From Schistocerca nitens (Eukaryota; Arthropoda; Insecta; Orthoptera; Acrididae): DNA of 64,000 bases. Each line of letters begins with the position of its first letter. Position 1 is the stretch's first letter. The position numbers and the translations under genes were made by a program. The stretch lies in NCBI RefSeq assembly GCF_023898315.1, contig NC_064621.1:135530521-135594520 (forward strand), given 5' to 3'. The notes below the pieces were generated by a model. That model did not search any database. It was not told the origin of the DNA and was given only the letters and a program-made list of their open reading frames with translations. Below, piece after piece: positions 1-11,573 of the stretch.

Positions 1-134
1 CTTCCTTGCGCTGGGACTATATAACGGCCAAAACGAAATAGTAGCAGTTGATTTGAACCCCCGAATTCAATGTACTACCTTGCGCTGGGACTATCTGATG
101 GCCAAAACGAAACGGTAGCAATTGATTTGAACCA
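1..134. repeat. Two copies of a ~74-bp tandem repeat at the window edge
   Basis: The motif CCTTGCGCTGGGACTAT, followed by GGCCAAAACGAAA and TTGATTTGAACC, begins at 4 and again at 78, so the period is 74 bp. The copies differ at a few bases. The array may continue to the left of the window. No family was recognised. Confidence 0.75.
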
Positions 135-682
135 ATGTCCAATCGTTAGGTCCTTTGCGCAGTGAACGTGTCCCATGTTCGGCTTCTTATAATGTTTATT
201 CGCACGAGATAGTTTCAGAACACAGATGTACTTACGGCCTACGGATAACCAACGAGTGCTACGGGATTTTCTTGTAACCACGCCAGTCACATGCACCTTG
301 TACCGTGCTCAAGTGCCTGGAGTAGGGAAGGTCCCTACAGTGTTCCTTGTTTATCGCTCCGCTGCCAGTTCGAGACTATATTGCGTTGGTCGTGAATTTA
401 ACACTGAAGTAAACACTGAGCTATATATTCCTCCCCATTTGTTGTCACGTCATTGGAAACTCGTTCCTAGGGAACGTAAAATTATGTGCCGTCGAGTACA
501 GTCGCTTACTATTATTATGGCACATTTGTACTCAGCTCGCACATTGCCTTACTGGTGCATTTAGACTGTGCGACGAACAATCAGCCCGACCTCACATCGG
601 TAGTTCAAAGTAACTACGGCCGGGCTACTTGCTTACAGCCTGTAGTGACACACAAAAACTTTCTTCGTGAATCAGTCTATCT
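135..682. other. Unassigned sequence, no gene recognised
   Basis: Several short open frames cross this stretch (for example 226-564 on plus), but none shows a domain or compositional pattern of a real gene. No repeat was recognised. Confidence 0.5.
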
Positions 683-704
683 ACGACGGTTGGAACTTAA
701 ATAG

Positions 705-901
705 CCGGCCGTTGTGGCCGAGCGGTTCTAGCTGCTGCAGTCCGGAACCGCACTGCTGCTACGGTCGCAGGTTCGAATCCCCCGTCGGCCATGGAAGTGT
801 GTGCTGTCCTTAGCTTGGTTAGGTTTAAGTAGTTCTAAGTCTAGGGGACTGATGACCTCAGATGTTAAGTCCCATAGTGCTCAGAGGCATTTGAACCATT
901 C
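705..901 (+). mobile_element. tRNA-derived SINE (type A), inserted in the mariner end
   Basis: The head has a pol III A box (TGGCCGAGCGG) and B box (GGTTCGAATCC), of the Leu/Ser tRNA type. The tail ends GTGCTCAGAGGCATTTGAACC. A 12-bp target duplication, GAACTTAAATAG, flanks it at 693-704 and 902-913 and splits the mariner terminal repeat. This is the reference copy for the type A SINEs in this window. Confidence 0.92.
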
Positions 902-1229
902 GAACTTAAATAGTGGCAAGTTTTTATTCTCAACCGATACAAAAGAGTTACATGTTTGCACCTGTTACTGCCCTTCAAAGTAGTCACCAGCGTTGTGTAG
1001 AATGAAGCGATCTACTGCCTGTCGAACCTCTGGAACAGTTCTGAGGCGAATGCCACGAAGTGGTTCCTTCTACTTCGGAATCAAATCAAAGTCACAAGGA
1101 CTTAAGTCCGGGGAGTGCTGTCGATGGTACAGTACTTCCCATTCCCATCGACCGAAGAGAGCAGCCACAGCTTGCGCTTATGCGGCCGCGCATTGTCGTG
1201 CAAAATGATGGGTGGGTTGCGTAGAAAGT

Positions 1230-1377
1230 TCAAAAATGGTTCAAATGGCTCTGAGTACTATGGGACTTGACATCTATGGTCATCAGTCCCCTAGAACTTA
1301 GAACTACTTAAACCTAACTAACCTAAGGACATCACACAACACCCAGTCATCACGAGGCAGAGAAAATCCCTGACCCC
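1230..1377 (-). mobile_element. SINE with type A tail and a different, cut head
   Basis: The tail (GGTTCAAATGGCTCTGAG near 1238) matches the type A SINEs, but the body then changes to a segment reading ATCACGAGGCAGAGAAAATC and stops before any B box. Flanks GCGTAGAAAGT (1219-1229) and GCGCAGAAAGT (1378-1388) look like an aged target duplication. So this is a 5'-truncated copy of a second SINE subfamily that uses the same tail. It sits inside the mariner transposase region. Confidence 0.8.
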
Positions 1378-1915
1378 GCGCAGAAAGTGTCGCCGCTTCT
1401 TTCGTAAAGCTGGTCGCAGGTAATGCTCTAAAAAAAAAAAAAAATAACAGTAGTACTGTTCATTGACGGTCTGCCGTGGAGGAACGTAATGCTTTAGGAT
1501 AACACCATCACTTTCGTACACGAGAATCACCATAATTTCACTCAATTCGCACCATCAAAAGAACAAGCTCTGCTGACGGTGTACTGCGCCTTCCACATCG
1601 CTGGCAACGGCTTCTACAAAACGCTGGTGACTACTTTGAAGGACAGTAACAGTTGCAAACATGTAACTCTTTTGAATCGGCTGTGAATAAATAGTTGCCA
1701 CTATTTAAGTTCCAACCCTTGTATTAATGAAAATCCCTACAGTAGTTCCTGAGATTAGCCTTCACATACAGAGAGAAGCGGCGGCTGCAGAATTTATTAC
1801 GAGTATTTATAACGTGTATATATTCGTAAAGACGATGAACAGCAGGCAAACAGAATGGCTGTTTGTTATTGGTTTTCGCAACATGTCCATGCGCCATCTC
1901 AACACTTGAAATGGT

Positions 1916-2040
1916 TCCGGCGGAGGTTCGAGTACCCCATCGGGCATGGGTGTGTGTGTTTGTCCTTAGGATAATTTAGGTTAAGTAGTGTGTAAGCTTA
2001 GGGACCGATGACCTTAGCAGCTAAGTCCCATAAGATTTTA
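1916..2040 (+). mobile_element. 5'-truncated SINE, variant body
   Basis: A B-box-like GGTTCGAGTACC is followed by CATGGGTGTGTGTGTTTGTC, TTAGGTTAAGTAGTGTGTAA and GACCGATGACCTTAGCAGC, ending in an A-rich run. The order of parts parallels type A, but the sequence is a distinct subfamily. The A-box part is missing and no flanking duplication was found. Confidence 0.7.
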
Positions 2041-3712
2041 AAAAAAGAAAAACACTAGAAATGTTTATATTACAGATGACAGCTTGTTTTGATAATTCAA
2101 AGCGGACATTAGTTAAAGTCGTACACTGGTACGAAGTTATATAGGCTTAAAAATTATTCTGACGTAAAACAAGTTTCGCAACCACATTACACTGAAAAGA
2201 CCAAACAAAACGAAAATGTAACACAAGATACACAGAGGTAGGGTGCTATAGAAATATTACTGGTAACACAATAAGAAACGACAAATCTCCGTTGGTAAAT
2301 ATTTGTATATTCCCAATTCAATCCATATTAATGACTATATATCTAAATTAATAATAAATGTTCAGTTGTGTGTCCAGCGAGAATTGTTTCAAAAACTGCG
2401 GATAGAAATAGTATGGCTTAAAATACCACTTCGGACAATTTGTAAGAACTACGAAATAATACACGGTAGAGAGTATCAAGGGATCAGGCGGAAAGCGAAA
2501 GTTACGAAAAGGAAAAAGCAGCAGAAAACGTTGCACATGTTACCTTGTGAGTTATGCGTGGTGTAGAAATGTCTGCTGGAGATTTCACCGTATAACGAAA
2601 TACTGGACTCACAGAAGGCGACACAATGAACTGTCTGGTAATCTCTTTTCACGCCAGATTCCGAGAAAACTTTTCCACAACTGGAGCTGTCATCTGCTAC
2701 AATGATAAAGAGGTGATCAACAACAGCATCCCCACATATGCACCTTCGGCAGCTCAGCACACAGAATCGCCCAATTTTTCTAACACATGCAGTTGTTGCC
2801 TTTTCACCTTGACAGGAGTAAACAGTTTATCTGTGTTCCGTTTTCCATTACGCGTACAGGTGCTATGTTCGAAATCTACCATACCGATAGCAACGGATGT
2901 TTTTCTAAAACCTTCTCGAAGACATTAAGTACGATCTGTTTCTCGATACTTTTTAACGGTGCTTCTGTTTCGACTTCACTTTCACAGTGTACACTAACTA
3001 CAATACAACGTGAACCCGGTTGCTGGGACAGATAAAACGACTGTCCAGTGAGATGAGGAACAAGAAAACAAAAAGTGCTAGAGGTAAAGAATTTACGCGG
3101 TGACAGTGGAACAGTGAAGAGTTTCAGTGATTTATCGTGCCTCTTTACGTAATTTATGCTAGAATAATAACGAAATCAGTGACAGGAAAGTAGGGCCTTT
3201 TTCCAGCGGAGACACAACGTGTGGTGCAGCTGTACTGTGTACGAAGACCAAGCGGTGAGCATTCTGAGGGCGCGTTCATTGAAATCAAGTTTGAACTTAA
3301 TGATGAACGAAGTATAGCGAGTGGAAGGGGCTGTCCGGGGCAGACGGGCGTCTGGATGCAGTGGGCCGATTCCTGGAGCCTACGTTAGGCAAACTGGGCC
3401 ATAGTACGGCGTAAGGACGGTGCACCGGTCTATAAAAACATTGAATGAGTGTTAATACCCGATTTCAAGGTTAGAAAAACCAGTTACCAACCCTATATAA
3501 TATGACAAATTACGTTAGTAGCCTTTATAGTGCTATTAAAACGTCAAATGGCAAAAAAGACGACGCTGATGATTACGACGCTGGTAACTCCACCGCAGTG
3601 TATCATACAAGGCTGACTGTTCAGTGAAGAAAAGGACGCTGTGATGAGATGGCACATTCAGTCTCTCTCACTGACTTCAGAACAAACATTCCCTCATTTG
3701 TACAGAGATAGG
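2041..3712. other. Unassigned DNA between SINE and LTR element
   Basis: AT-rich to mixed sequence. Small frames such as 2303-2566 (plus) and 2476-2760 (minus) overlap on opposite strands and show no recognisable domain. No repeat structure was found by eye. Confidence 0.45.
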
Positions 3713-3716
3713 ATAT

Positions 3717-4445
3717 TGCATGGGGGCTTAATTAAATGTAATGGAAATAATTTTGATTTTCAGTCGCTGTACTGTCCGATTACGCAAGTCTCGTAAACGG
3801 TTGGCCCTGACTGTTATTATTACGCTATCTGACTGCCTAGAACAACAACAAAGAATGAAATGAAAATTTTCATTAACACAATTAATTAATTAAGTCCCCA
3901 GCAACTATAAAACCTACGAAACCAAAGCACAAGTGTAACTGTTCTGCGTGTGGAAGTATGACTCAACGTACGCATCTGGCACGGTTCTTCTTCAACAACA
4001 CAAGAATTTTTAAATAACATTTATACTGAATTAATTAAAGGAAATAAAAATACCATAATTACTCAAGAGAACCACAATTACACTCTAATCCAAGAACACA
4101 AGCCAGATGCTTTGTTGACTGAACCTGTAATGACGCATTATTTAAAACATGGAAATAATGAAAAATAAATCAAGTTTCGTTACCTTCATATATTGATGAC
4201 AAGCACTCAAATTATTACAATATATCTCCACACCGACTCGCTATTACAACATCTCAACAAGAATTTTTCAGTATCACATCTCAGCAAGCACTCCCTACTA
4301 GCACATCTCAACACGAACTGACTACTACGAGTCCTGGACAAGCACTGCCTACTACGACATCTCAATAATCATTCTGCCAGTGGAGGCGGGCGAACAATGC
4401 TCTCTAGCGATCTCTGGCGCTGTGGCTCAGTGTAGCCACCTTTCA
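3717..4445 (-). repeat. 3' LTR of the Gypsy-type element
   Basis: It begins TGCATGGGGGC on the plus strand and ends TTTCA. It matches 11574-12302 almost base for base. On the minus strand it lies after the polypurine tract, so it is the 3' LTR. Confidence 0.93.
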
Positions 4446-4470
4446 TATGCCCTTCCTCCACGGCTAGAAT
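4446..4470 (-). other. Polypurine tract next to the 3' LTR
   Basis: Read on the minus strand, GTGGAGGAAGGGCATA directly precedes the 3' LTR. This is the usual plus-strand primer position for LTR elements and supports the minus orientation. Confidence 0.65.
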
Positions 4471-4839
4471 TTGATGGTATTTTTGCCAGCATTGGTGGTG
4501 AAAATACCACCAAATTCGTCAAAAAAATACAGACAAAAATAAAAGATAATATTAATACGTAAATATCATATAACTAGATAAAATTTTGGCTTTGCACTAA
4601 CCTTTCAATAACCTAATATATAAAATACAGTAAGCAATACAAATTCTTTCATACATGTGACTTTACATAAGTTTACACAAGTATTATGTGGTTAAACAGT
4701 TCAATCAATAGCGTCAGCAATGACGAATATGTGCAGGTAAGAGTCTCATAGCTTTTCACAAACAGTAATACACAAAAAATCAGTTTATACAAATATTCAC
4801 AGAAACGCTTTCCATAGCCCAAGAATAAGCAGTTGACAG

Positions 4840-5620
4840 TTCCAGCAGTAGCACCCAGCAATGGTCAACAGGTGCAAATACCAATAAGTAACATTTTTTC
4901 AATAGAAGCAGTCCATCAGTGGCACCCGCAATGTTGATCAGGTGCACACAGCAACAGGTGACTTCATTTCAGTAGAAGCAATCCATCAGTGGCACCCAGC
5001 AATGTTGAGCAGGTGCAGACACCAACAAGTAACACCATTTCAGTAGAAGCAGTCCATTAGTGGCACCAGCAATGTTGATCAGGTGCACACAGCAACAGGT
5101 GACTTCATTTCAGTGGAAGCAATCCATCAGTGGCACCCAGCAATGTTGAGCAGGTGCAGACAGCAACAAGTAACACCATTTCAGTAGAAGCAGTCCATTT
5201 GTGGCACCAGCAATGTTGATCAGGTGCACACAGCAACAGGTGACTTCATTTCAGTGGAAGCAATCCATCAGTGGCACCCACAATGTTGAGTAGGTGCAGA
5301 CACCAACAAGTAACACCATTTCAGTAGAAGCAGTCCATGAGTGGCACCAGCAAAGCTGAGCAGGTACACACAGCAACAAGTCACATTTCTCAGCAGAAGC
5401 AGTTCCATAAAATACACTGTCACTGATCACACTGTTCTTCAGAGTTTATAAGCAGAAATTAAACATGTCCTAGTGGCACCAATATTGTAGAAAAGGTACA
5501 AGTAACAGTCCATAATTTTTTTACAATCACTGATCACACAGTTCATCAGCAGAAATTAAACATGTCCTTGTGGCACCAATCATGTAGAAAAAGTGCAAGT
5601 AACAGTCCATACTATTCACC
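4840..5620. repeat. Tandem array, ~70-bp unit alternating as a ~141-bp dimer
   Basis: The marker GGCACC recurs at 4921, 4991, 5062, 5132, 5203, 5273 and 5343. Units alternate between a form with CAGGTGACTTCATTTCAGT and one with CAAGTAACACCATTTCAGT, so the true period is a dimer. Diverged copies continue at about 5474 and 5570. The array lies inside the LTR element. Confidence 0.88.
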
Positions 5621-6255
5621 ATAACTACTGAGACAGTTCAGTCATGAACAATAGTTTGAATGCACATACAATTTCTTTAACAAAATATAATCAATGCTCT
5701 TACACTAAACATACAAATCATAATAAACACACAAATGATATCAGTTAATTGTCACATTAACTATTACAGTACACAATAACAGTTAACCTATAATATTTAT
5801 GGGTGTCAGTGCAAGCCACTACCAACAAATAAAATAATATTTAGGAGATAGGTGGGTAGGATTAGGAAAGGAAAACACACAAAACACATCCACTCATCTT
5901 TCATCCTCATTAAGTGCTACTGTGTAATTGAATAGTGTTAACTGTGTAAATGTAACTCTGTCCAAGATTTGATGTTCATCATGTGTACCAAGTAGTAGTG
6001 GCAGCAATGTATAACAGTCAATAATAGTTAGTCAACGTCATAGTCATCATGTCAAGACCAATGTTTGCCAAGCCAGATCAAATTGTACTGTTGCTGAACA
6101 ACTGTCAGTGAGCCAAGATATGCAAATACTTCCTCTCTTCAAAAAAAAAAAATGTATACTGCTTATTGATTTAACAAAGTGTGTGTGTAGGCAATCTTCT
6201 TTCTACTTGAGTGTTCTAGTCTGCCATCTTCATCCTCCTTGTTCCATATGGACCA

Positions 6256-6563
6256 ACAAAAAAAAAAATATGCTCCTCACTTACTTTACCTCTTATCCAC
6301 CAAACTCCAATAATCATCACTTAATCTTAATACTTCAATAATACGTCGATACATATAAACCTCAGCACCAATATCATTTCACTTCCATAACAACTCTTTC
6401 GTCTAGTCAGTACAAAAAAAATATGCTCCTCACTTACTTTACCTCTTATCCACCAAACTCCAATAATCATCACTTAATCTTAATACTTCAATAATACGTC
6501 GATACATATAAACCTCAGCACCAATATCATTTCACTTCCATAACAACTCTTTCCTCTAGTCAG
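6256..6563. repeat. Direct tandem duplication, period 153 bp
   Basis: ATATGCTCCTCACTTACTTT starts at 6268 and again at 6421, and both copies run on to CAACTCTTTC(G/C)TCTAGTCAGT. The copies are nearly identical, so the duplication is recent. It lies inside the LTR element. Confidence 0.9.
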
Positions 6564-7817
6564 TCTCCTCGAACAAGTACAGATAAAATCCTAGTGCAAC
6601 TTCAATTCAGCATCCCATGCAATCCGAAGACACATTGTCCACACACAACCTCTGTGTATTCCATCTGACCCAAATTTTCTACTCATTATAAATTATAAGA
6701 TACATTTTGGTTCCTTGTCCATCATTAAATAAAAGAAATGCATACATGACCTCTAACAGACTTAGTTCGAATAACTCTCAGTAATTAAGTACGATTACGG
6801 AGTGTGAATAATCATAATATTTCACAGTGTGTACACCACTTCAAGAATCATAGCAGAAGCAAACATGTGGAGTATTCCTTGTGTCAAGTGTCACTTCCTA
6901 TTTCAATTGCTCACGAAAATGCAGTGTAATACTGTCAATGGTCTAAACCTAGTTTTGGTCTGTCATGTCGTTAGCTTCCTTCCTATTAACATAAATTTAT
7001 AAAGACTCCATAAAACCTCCAACTCATGTGACTTCAATGAAGTTTCTTGTACTCATGTCGTTCGTCGAATTATAGCCGTTCATTTTCTTATCTTAAAAAT
7101 ATAAGGCACTGAGCGTAAGCAAAACATGCAATAGCGAGTAAATATACCAGTAGAGAACAGAATGTCAACAAGTGGATGCAGCACAATTCCTACAACGAGG
7201 CTCTGCCAAGCGAACAATCTATAATTAATACCACAGTGTAACCTAAACTCTATGTTCGTACACAGTATATCAGCATTTCTATATACCAAATTAAAGAGTA
7301 GTTATGACAACAAAACAGAAATGTGTAAATACGCAATCCATACGCACAGCAGCAAACATGCCTTACACAATAAACAGGTCATTAGCATCACATCGACATA
7401 AGCAAATAAATGTTCATATGTAATCTTAATAAGTACCCATGAAGGCGCAAGCAGATAAATCACAAAGTATAACTTACATATCTAACCACATCAGCACAAT
7501 TAATCAGGTGACAATTATAATCTAAATAAATAAGCACAGCTGGCACATAATAAAAAAATATGACATCAGTGAAAAAGCATAGCAGCCAAGCGATGCATAA
7601 TATATACAAATAACAACCCTGTTCATTAATTAATCATTGTCAAAATCAGTTAATGTGCGCAAGCACGTCGCTTCACTAGTAAATTCATAGAACATTAAAT
7701 TAGCACAAAGTATGAATCACGTAATCGCGAGCAGCAAATTACGTCTAAAGTACGTACCTAAGTAGAAATATGTTACCTGAAAAATAAACTCAATTAATAG
7801 TTACCCTTTTTAATTTA

Positions 7818-7819
<2 letters not shown>

Positions 7820-7866
<47 letters not shown>
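7820..7866. repeat. Poly(T) run
   Basis: A nearly pure T run of about 45 bases within the LTR element's non-coding region, equal to a poly(A) run on the element's coding strand. Confidence 0.9.
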
Positions 7867-7867
<1 letters not shown>

Positions 7868-8258
7868 AAAATCCATTCTTCCTGAAATTTTCTCCATAGC
7901 AAGTCGTCTTAACGTCGGACACGCACAGAATTTACCTGAAGGTCTTAAATACTTTATACAACCGTATCCTGAAAAATACTGAACGTTAATAACATAATTT
8001 ATGAAGTCCTTATAGCTTTATACAGAATTTAGTCGGAGAAATTAGACTGTGTATTTGTTTACGTCTGTCAGTGCATTCGCACTGAGCGCTCGATCAGCTG
8101 TAGGCGCGTGACGTAGGAAGTGATTGTTTGCGGTCAACGACTGCCTTGTGCGGCGCGCAGACTGACTGTTGCTTTGAGTATGTGCCGCCGCCAAAACACA
8201 GCGCGGTATCCTTGCATTCTCCGCATGTTTACGTAGCTGTTAGTTTCTCTAAAGTATG

Positions 8259-9212
8259 TCATTCTACAAAAATATTTACGTTCGATATATGATGTATTCC
8301 CTTAGAGCGCCGAGATTTAAGAGTTTCTACTTCAACAGTGTTATCATGAATAATTTTGCGAACTCTATATGGACCGTTATAAAGCAGAAAAAATTTGCGA
8401 CATAAGCCTTTTCCTTTATGAGACAAACGGTGAGACTTAATTAACACCTTTTGACCAACTGACAAAATTTTTAAACGACCAGGACGTTTAGCTGATTTCT
8501 CTCTTCTTGCAGCCGCAGACGCAATATTTCTTAGAGCCAGGTTGACAACTTCAGAATGCCGCAGTTTCCGTGAAGGCGGAAAAGGAACGATATTAGAAAT
8601 GCGATTTGTTGGTACTTTATTTTTTAATATCAATAGAGGCGGTAAAGAAGTTGAATCATTAGGAAGTTCATTCAGAATGTTTTGAAAAATATGAAGATAC
8701 TGATCCCACGTTCTGTGATTCTGATGACAATAAAGACGACACAATTTATTAATTTCTTTCATCCATCTTTCTGAAGCGTTAGACTGAGGGTGAAAAAGTG
8801 AAATGAAAATTGGTTTAATCTTACGACGCCGTAGAGTACGAAGCCAAATTTTAGAGCGAAACTGTGATCCATTATCTGATATAACCTTATCAACATGACC
8901 AACTTCTTTAAGAAAATGTTTGATGAAAGCAATAGATACTGAACGAGCTGTTGCTTTGCGTAAAGGTGTAAAACACACATATTTTGATGTCAATTCCACT
9001 GCTACAAAAATGTACGCAAAACCATTAGTAGAACGAACCACTGGACCAAACAAATCGACTGCAGCCATGTCCTTTAATTTCGCTGGAATGATAGGAAACA
9101 ACGGTGCTCTGTGAGAAACAGTTGACGGCTTAGCCTTTTGACATAATTTGCATTTGGCAAGAACAGATCGAATACGTTTTTCCATATTATTGAAGTAGCA
9201 ATTTTCTCGCAA
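8259..9212 (-). CDS. Integrase domain of the Gypsy-type element (fossil pol part)
   Basis: A 317-codon frame holding the end of a zinc-binding domain (CKLCQKAK, residues 21-28), then a D,D35E integrase core: Asp53 in AAVDLFGP, Asp113 in ISDNGSQF and Glu148 in ASERWMKE. A C-terminal part with YNGPYRVRKI follows. In living elements this enzyme joins the cDNA to host DNA. It lies after the RT part on the minus strand, as in Ty3/Gypsy. It belongs to a broken element and is a fossil. Confidence 0.9.
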   Translation of the reverse strand: MRENCYFNNMEKRIRSVLAKCKLCQKAKPSTVSHRAPLFPIIPAKLKDMAAVDLFGPVVRSTNGFAYIFVAVELTSKYVCFTPLRKATARSVSIAFIKHFLKEVGHVDKVISDNGSQFRSKIWLRTLRRRKIKPIFISLFHPQSNASERWMKEINKLCRLYCHQNHRTWDQYLHIFQNILNELPNDSTSLPPLLILKNKVPTNRISNIVPFPPSRKLRHSEVVNLALRNIASAAARREKSAKRPGRLKILSVGQKVLIKSHRLSHKGKGLCRKFFLLYNGPYRVRKIIHDNTVEVETLKSRRSKGIHHISNVNIFVE

Positions 9213-9700
9213 TTTATGAAAGCATTTTCTGGGACCAAAGTGCGCATAACTGAAATGTGTAAACGAGGTGTGGCCAAATCATCCAATCTAACAAAGCGTC
9301 TAAGAAAATTACAGACACCAAGTAAACTACGAACATCACGTTTTGTGGAAGGAACAGCATAATTACGAATAGCGTCTAGTTTCTCTGGATCAGGAAGAAT
9401 ACCTTCTGTAGAAATAATGTGACCGAGAAATTTCACCTCAGAACGACCAAATTCAGATTTTTCTAAGTTCACTATTATGTCAACTCTTGCAAAAATACGT
9501 AATAAGTAATCCAAAATTTAGTTGTGCTCACTCCAGGAACGTTTAGCAATAAGAATGTCGTCAACATATGAAGTAATATTGTCACGAAGATAAACAGGTA
9601 AAATTTCATTTAAGCTACGAATTAATGCTGCAGAAAATATAGTAAGTCCAAACGGTAATTTCCGAAGTCACTTTTGGGTAAAACAGTCAAATCTGGTTAA
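9074..9700 (-). pseudogene. Reverse transcriptase part of the Gypsy-type element (fossil)
   Basis: Minus-strand translation shows an RT palm motif YVDD near 9557-9568 and, in the frame at 9074-9514, the fingers-to-connection signature KFLGHIISTEGILPDPEKL. Both are typical of Ty3/Gypsy pol. The region is shorter than a full pol and broken. Confidence 0.85.
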
Positions 9701-9877
9701 TCTTTACCTACTGTCTAGATAGATGGATAGTAGAAGAATTGTTTTTATAGATGCAAAGAATAGTGAAAGAGTAGGCAGCGGTGCAGAAAACTAAAAGGGA
9801 AATAGCACCACTACAGCTCGGGGCCCTATGCTCGCTACGGCACATATTCACTTAGAGTAGTGAATCCCCTGAGGACA

Positions 9878-11248
9878 TTAATAGCTGCACATAATTTTCA
9901 GTTTGTGAATTAATGGCAAATTTGGCGGAAGTGCGTACGTAAATTGATCCAACCATGAACATGGACGTATGTCATTCCTAGAATTGCAAAAGATCTTAAA
10001 TTTCCGAACAGTCAAGAAGTGTTTACAGTCAAAGTTTTCGCCTCGTGGCGACAAAGACCTACCGCGTCTGTCCCAGTTTGAATGTCGATTATTGTCAAGT
10101 TCGCGCGCCTGGCGCTCTCTTGTTGCATCCCGTAAATGAAACAAATTATTTTCTTCAAACCCCTCTGCTATCTGTGATTCCAAATTTCTTTTGCTGTCTT
10201 TTCCTACAATTTCCCCTTCAATTTGTTTGACTTGCTTTCGTAATGCCTCAGATTCCCTTTTCACGCGTTCATTAAATTTTCCCTGATTTTCAACATGCTT
10301 ATTTATGTCCTGATACTCTTCGGTTTCTGCAAATGGCAATGGTGCTGTATCATCTGAATCTCTGTCACCATGTAAACTAAGATTTGTCAATTTATCTGAA
10401 ATCTCCTCAACTCTTTCCGATAAGTCACCTATTTTTTCTTTCTGTTTACCTACGTCTTCCGTAAGTGTCGCGACTCGGGTTTCAGTGTTGACACATTTGG
10501 TAGTTAACTGTTCATATTGTTGTGTTAGGTTATTTAATCTGTCATTTGGTACGGATTCCTCGATTCTCTCAAATATTTCTTCCTTATCGTGTGCACGTTG
10601 TAAATTTAACTCTGAAAATTTCTGCACTATCACGCGATCTCTTTCCTCCTGTTCTCTATCCTGTTCCCTTTGTCTAATCTCTACTGCAATTAATCTATTA
10701 TTGTGAGCATTCAAAATCGGTTGTACTTCTTCTCTAATTTCTTTCTTTAATTCATCTTTCATGTTTTTGAAACATGTCCCTAGTCGTGAATCTAACCGTG
10801 TTTCCATTGTTCCCATCTCAGTTGTAATTGTTCCTATCTCTGTTTTAATTGTTCCTATCTCTGTTTTAATTGTTCCCATATCAGTTGTAATTGTTCCTAT
10901 TTGTGATCCCAAATTTAATATTGCACCCATCAACTGCTCCATATTAAATGGTTCAAAATTCTTTTCGCCCCTAACATTTCCCGCAAAACCAGTTTCCTTC
11001 GTCATGGCTGTAAAGCTATTTGTGTTCGATACTATTTCAGAATCTTCTATCGTTAATCTCATATTCTGTAAATTTTCTGATTGAGAAAAATTTTGAAATG
11101 GTTCTGGACTATTTTCCCTGCTTATTAAATTGTTTTCCACTTCATTATTCATCATACTGTTCCCCTGTGTTGGCGAGTTCGCCATGTCAACAATTTCGTC
11201 ATTCTGACTATCCATCATTTTTGCCTTTTTCATCGATCGCGTAATCAT
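9878..11248 (-). CDS. gag-like coiled-coil frame of the Gypsy-type element (fossil)
   Basis: A 456-codon frame placed between the primer site and the RT part. Residues ~115-150 hold repeated seven-residue steps around IGTI and MGT (for example IGTIKTEIGTITTEMGTME). A charged, heptad-patterned coiled-coil region continues to about residue 300. No zinc knuckle was seen. Position and coiled coil point to a gag protein; the assignment is by context rather than by a conserved motif. Confidence 0.72.
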   Translation of the reverse strand: MITRSMKKAKMMDSQNDEIVDMANSPTQGNSMMNNEVENNLISRENSPEPFQNFSQSENLQNMRLTIEDSEIVSNTNSFTAMTKETGFAGNVRGEKNFEPFNMEQLMGAILNLGSQIGTITTDMGTIKTEIGTIKTEIGTITTEMGTMETRLDSRLGTCFKNMKDELKKEIREEVQPILNAHNNRLIAVEIRQREQDREQEERDRVIVQKFSELNLQRAHDKEEIFERIEESVPNDRLNNLTQQYEQLTTKCVNTETRVATLTEDVGKQKEKIGDLSERVEEISDKLTNLSLHGDRDSDDTAPLPFAETEEYQDINKHVENQGKFNERVKRESEALRKQVKQIEGEIVGKDSKRNLESQIAEGFEENNLFHLRDATRERQARELDNNRHSNWDRRGRSLSPRGENFDCKHFLTVRKFKIFCNSRNDIRPCSWLDQFTYALPPNLPLIHKLKIMCSY

Positions 11249-11553
11249 TTACAAAACATACAAAACTCGTCACTGTACGAAAATTACAGAGAATATAACA
11301 CGTTATCACCAACAATACCATTCACACAGAATGCTTCCCTCAAACGCGATTAACGAACAATTGAAATAATTGCACTAAATCGTCAAACGCGTATACAAGG
11401 CAACAAAAAAAATAAATTTTGAAAAATACCATTAGAAGAATGCCAATTACCAAATCTACACATGCGATATAGACTACAATTACTAGACTACAAATTACTA
11501 CAACAATACTACTGTCTACTATTTTTACAATCAGAAGAATTCCAAGGGACGAT

Positions 11554-11571
11554 CCGAAGCAGCGGTCGCCA
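11554..11571 (-). other. Primer-binding site, tRNA-Arg-like
   Basis: Two bases inside the 5' LTR, the minus strand reads TGGCGACCG. This matches the 3' end of an arginine tRNA plus CCA, as in the 412/mdg1 group. Only about nine bases fit well, so the tRNA identity is tentative. Confidence 0.6.
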
Positions 11572-11573
11572 CG

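Larger units (their letters stand above)
683..1723 (-). mobile_element. Rearranged mariner element with both ends derived from the transposase 3' end
   Basis: The ends match as TACGACGGTTGG at 683 and the reverse complement of TACAAGGGTTGG at 1712-1723, consistent with a TA target. Minus-strand translation gives the mariner signature SPDLSPCDFDLIPK (about 1070-1110), and a plus-side block near 1440-1545 gives MVILVYESDGVILKHYVPP, the core around the first catalytic Asp. The last ~95 bp at each end (902-1000 and 1608-1713) are inverted copies of each other and both encode the C-terminal segment ending near TLKDSN. Ordinary mariner inverted repeats are about 30 bp, so the 5' end has been replaced by an inverted 3' end. 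Without its two SINEs the element is about 700 bp, against ~1.3 kb for the family. It cannot encode a transposase. Confidence 0.8.
4471..8258. other. Long non-coding 3' region of the LTR element
   Basis: About 3.8 kb between integrase and the 3' LTR. It is AT-rich, contains a ~70-bp tandem array (4840-5620), a 153-bp duplication (6256-6563) and a long T run (7820-7866), and no frame over ~80 codons with a recognisable domain. No envelope-like frame was recognised. Confidence 0.65.

Noticed and set aside
4840-5620. CRISPR-like array
   Set aside because: The units are contiguous tandem repeats without unique spacers, in insect LTR-element DNA.
4471-8258. Envelope gene of an errantivirus-like element
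   Set aside because: No frame of useful length, signal peptide or membrane pattern was seen in the region.
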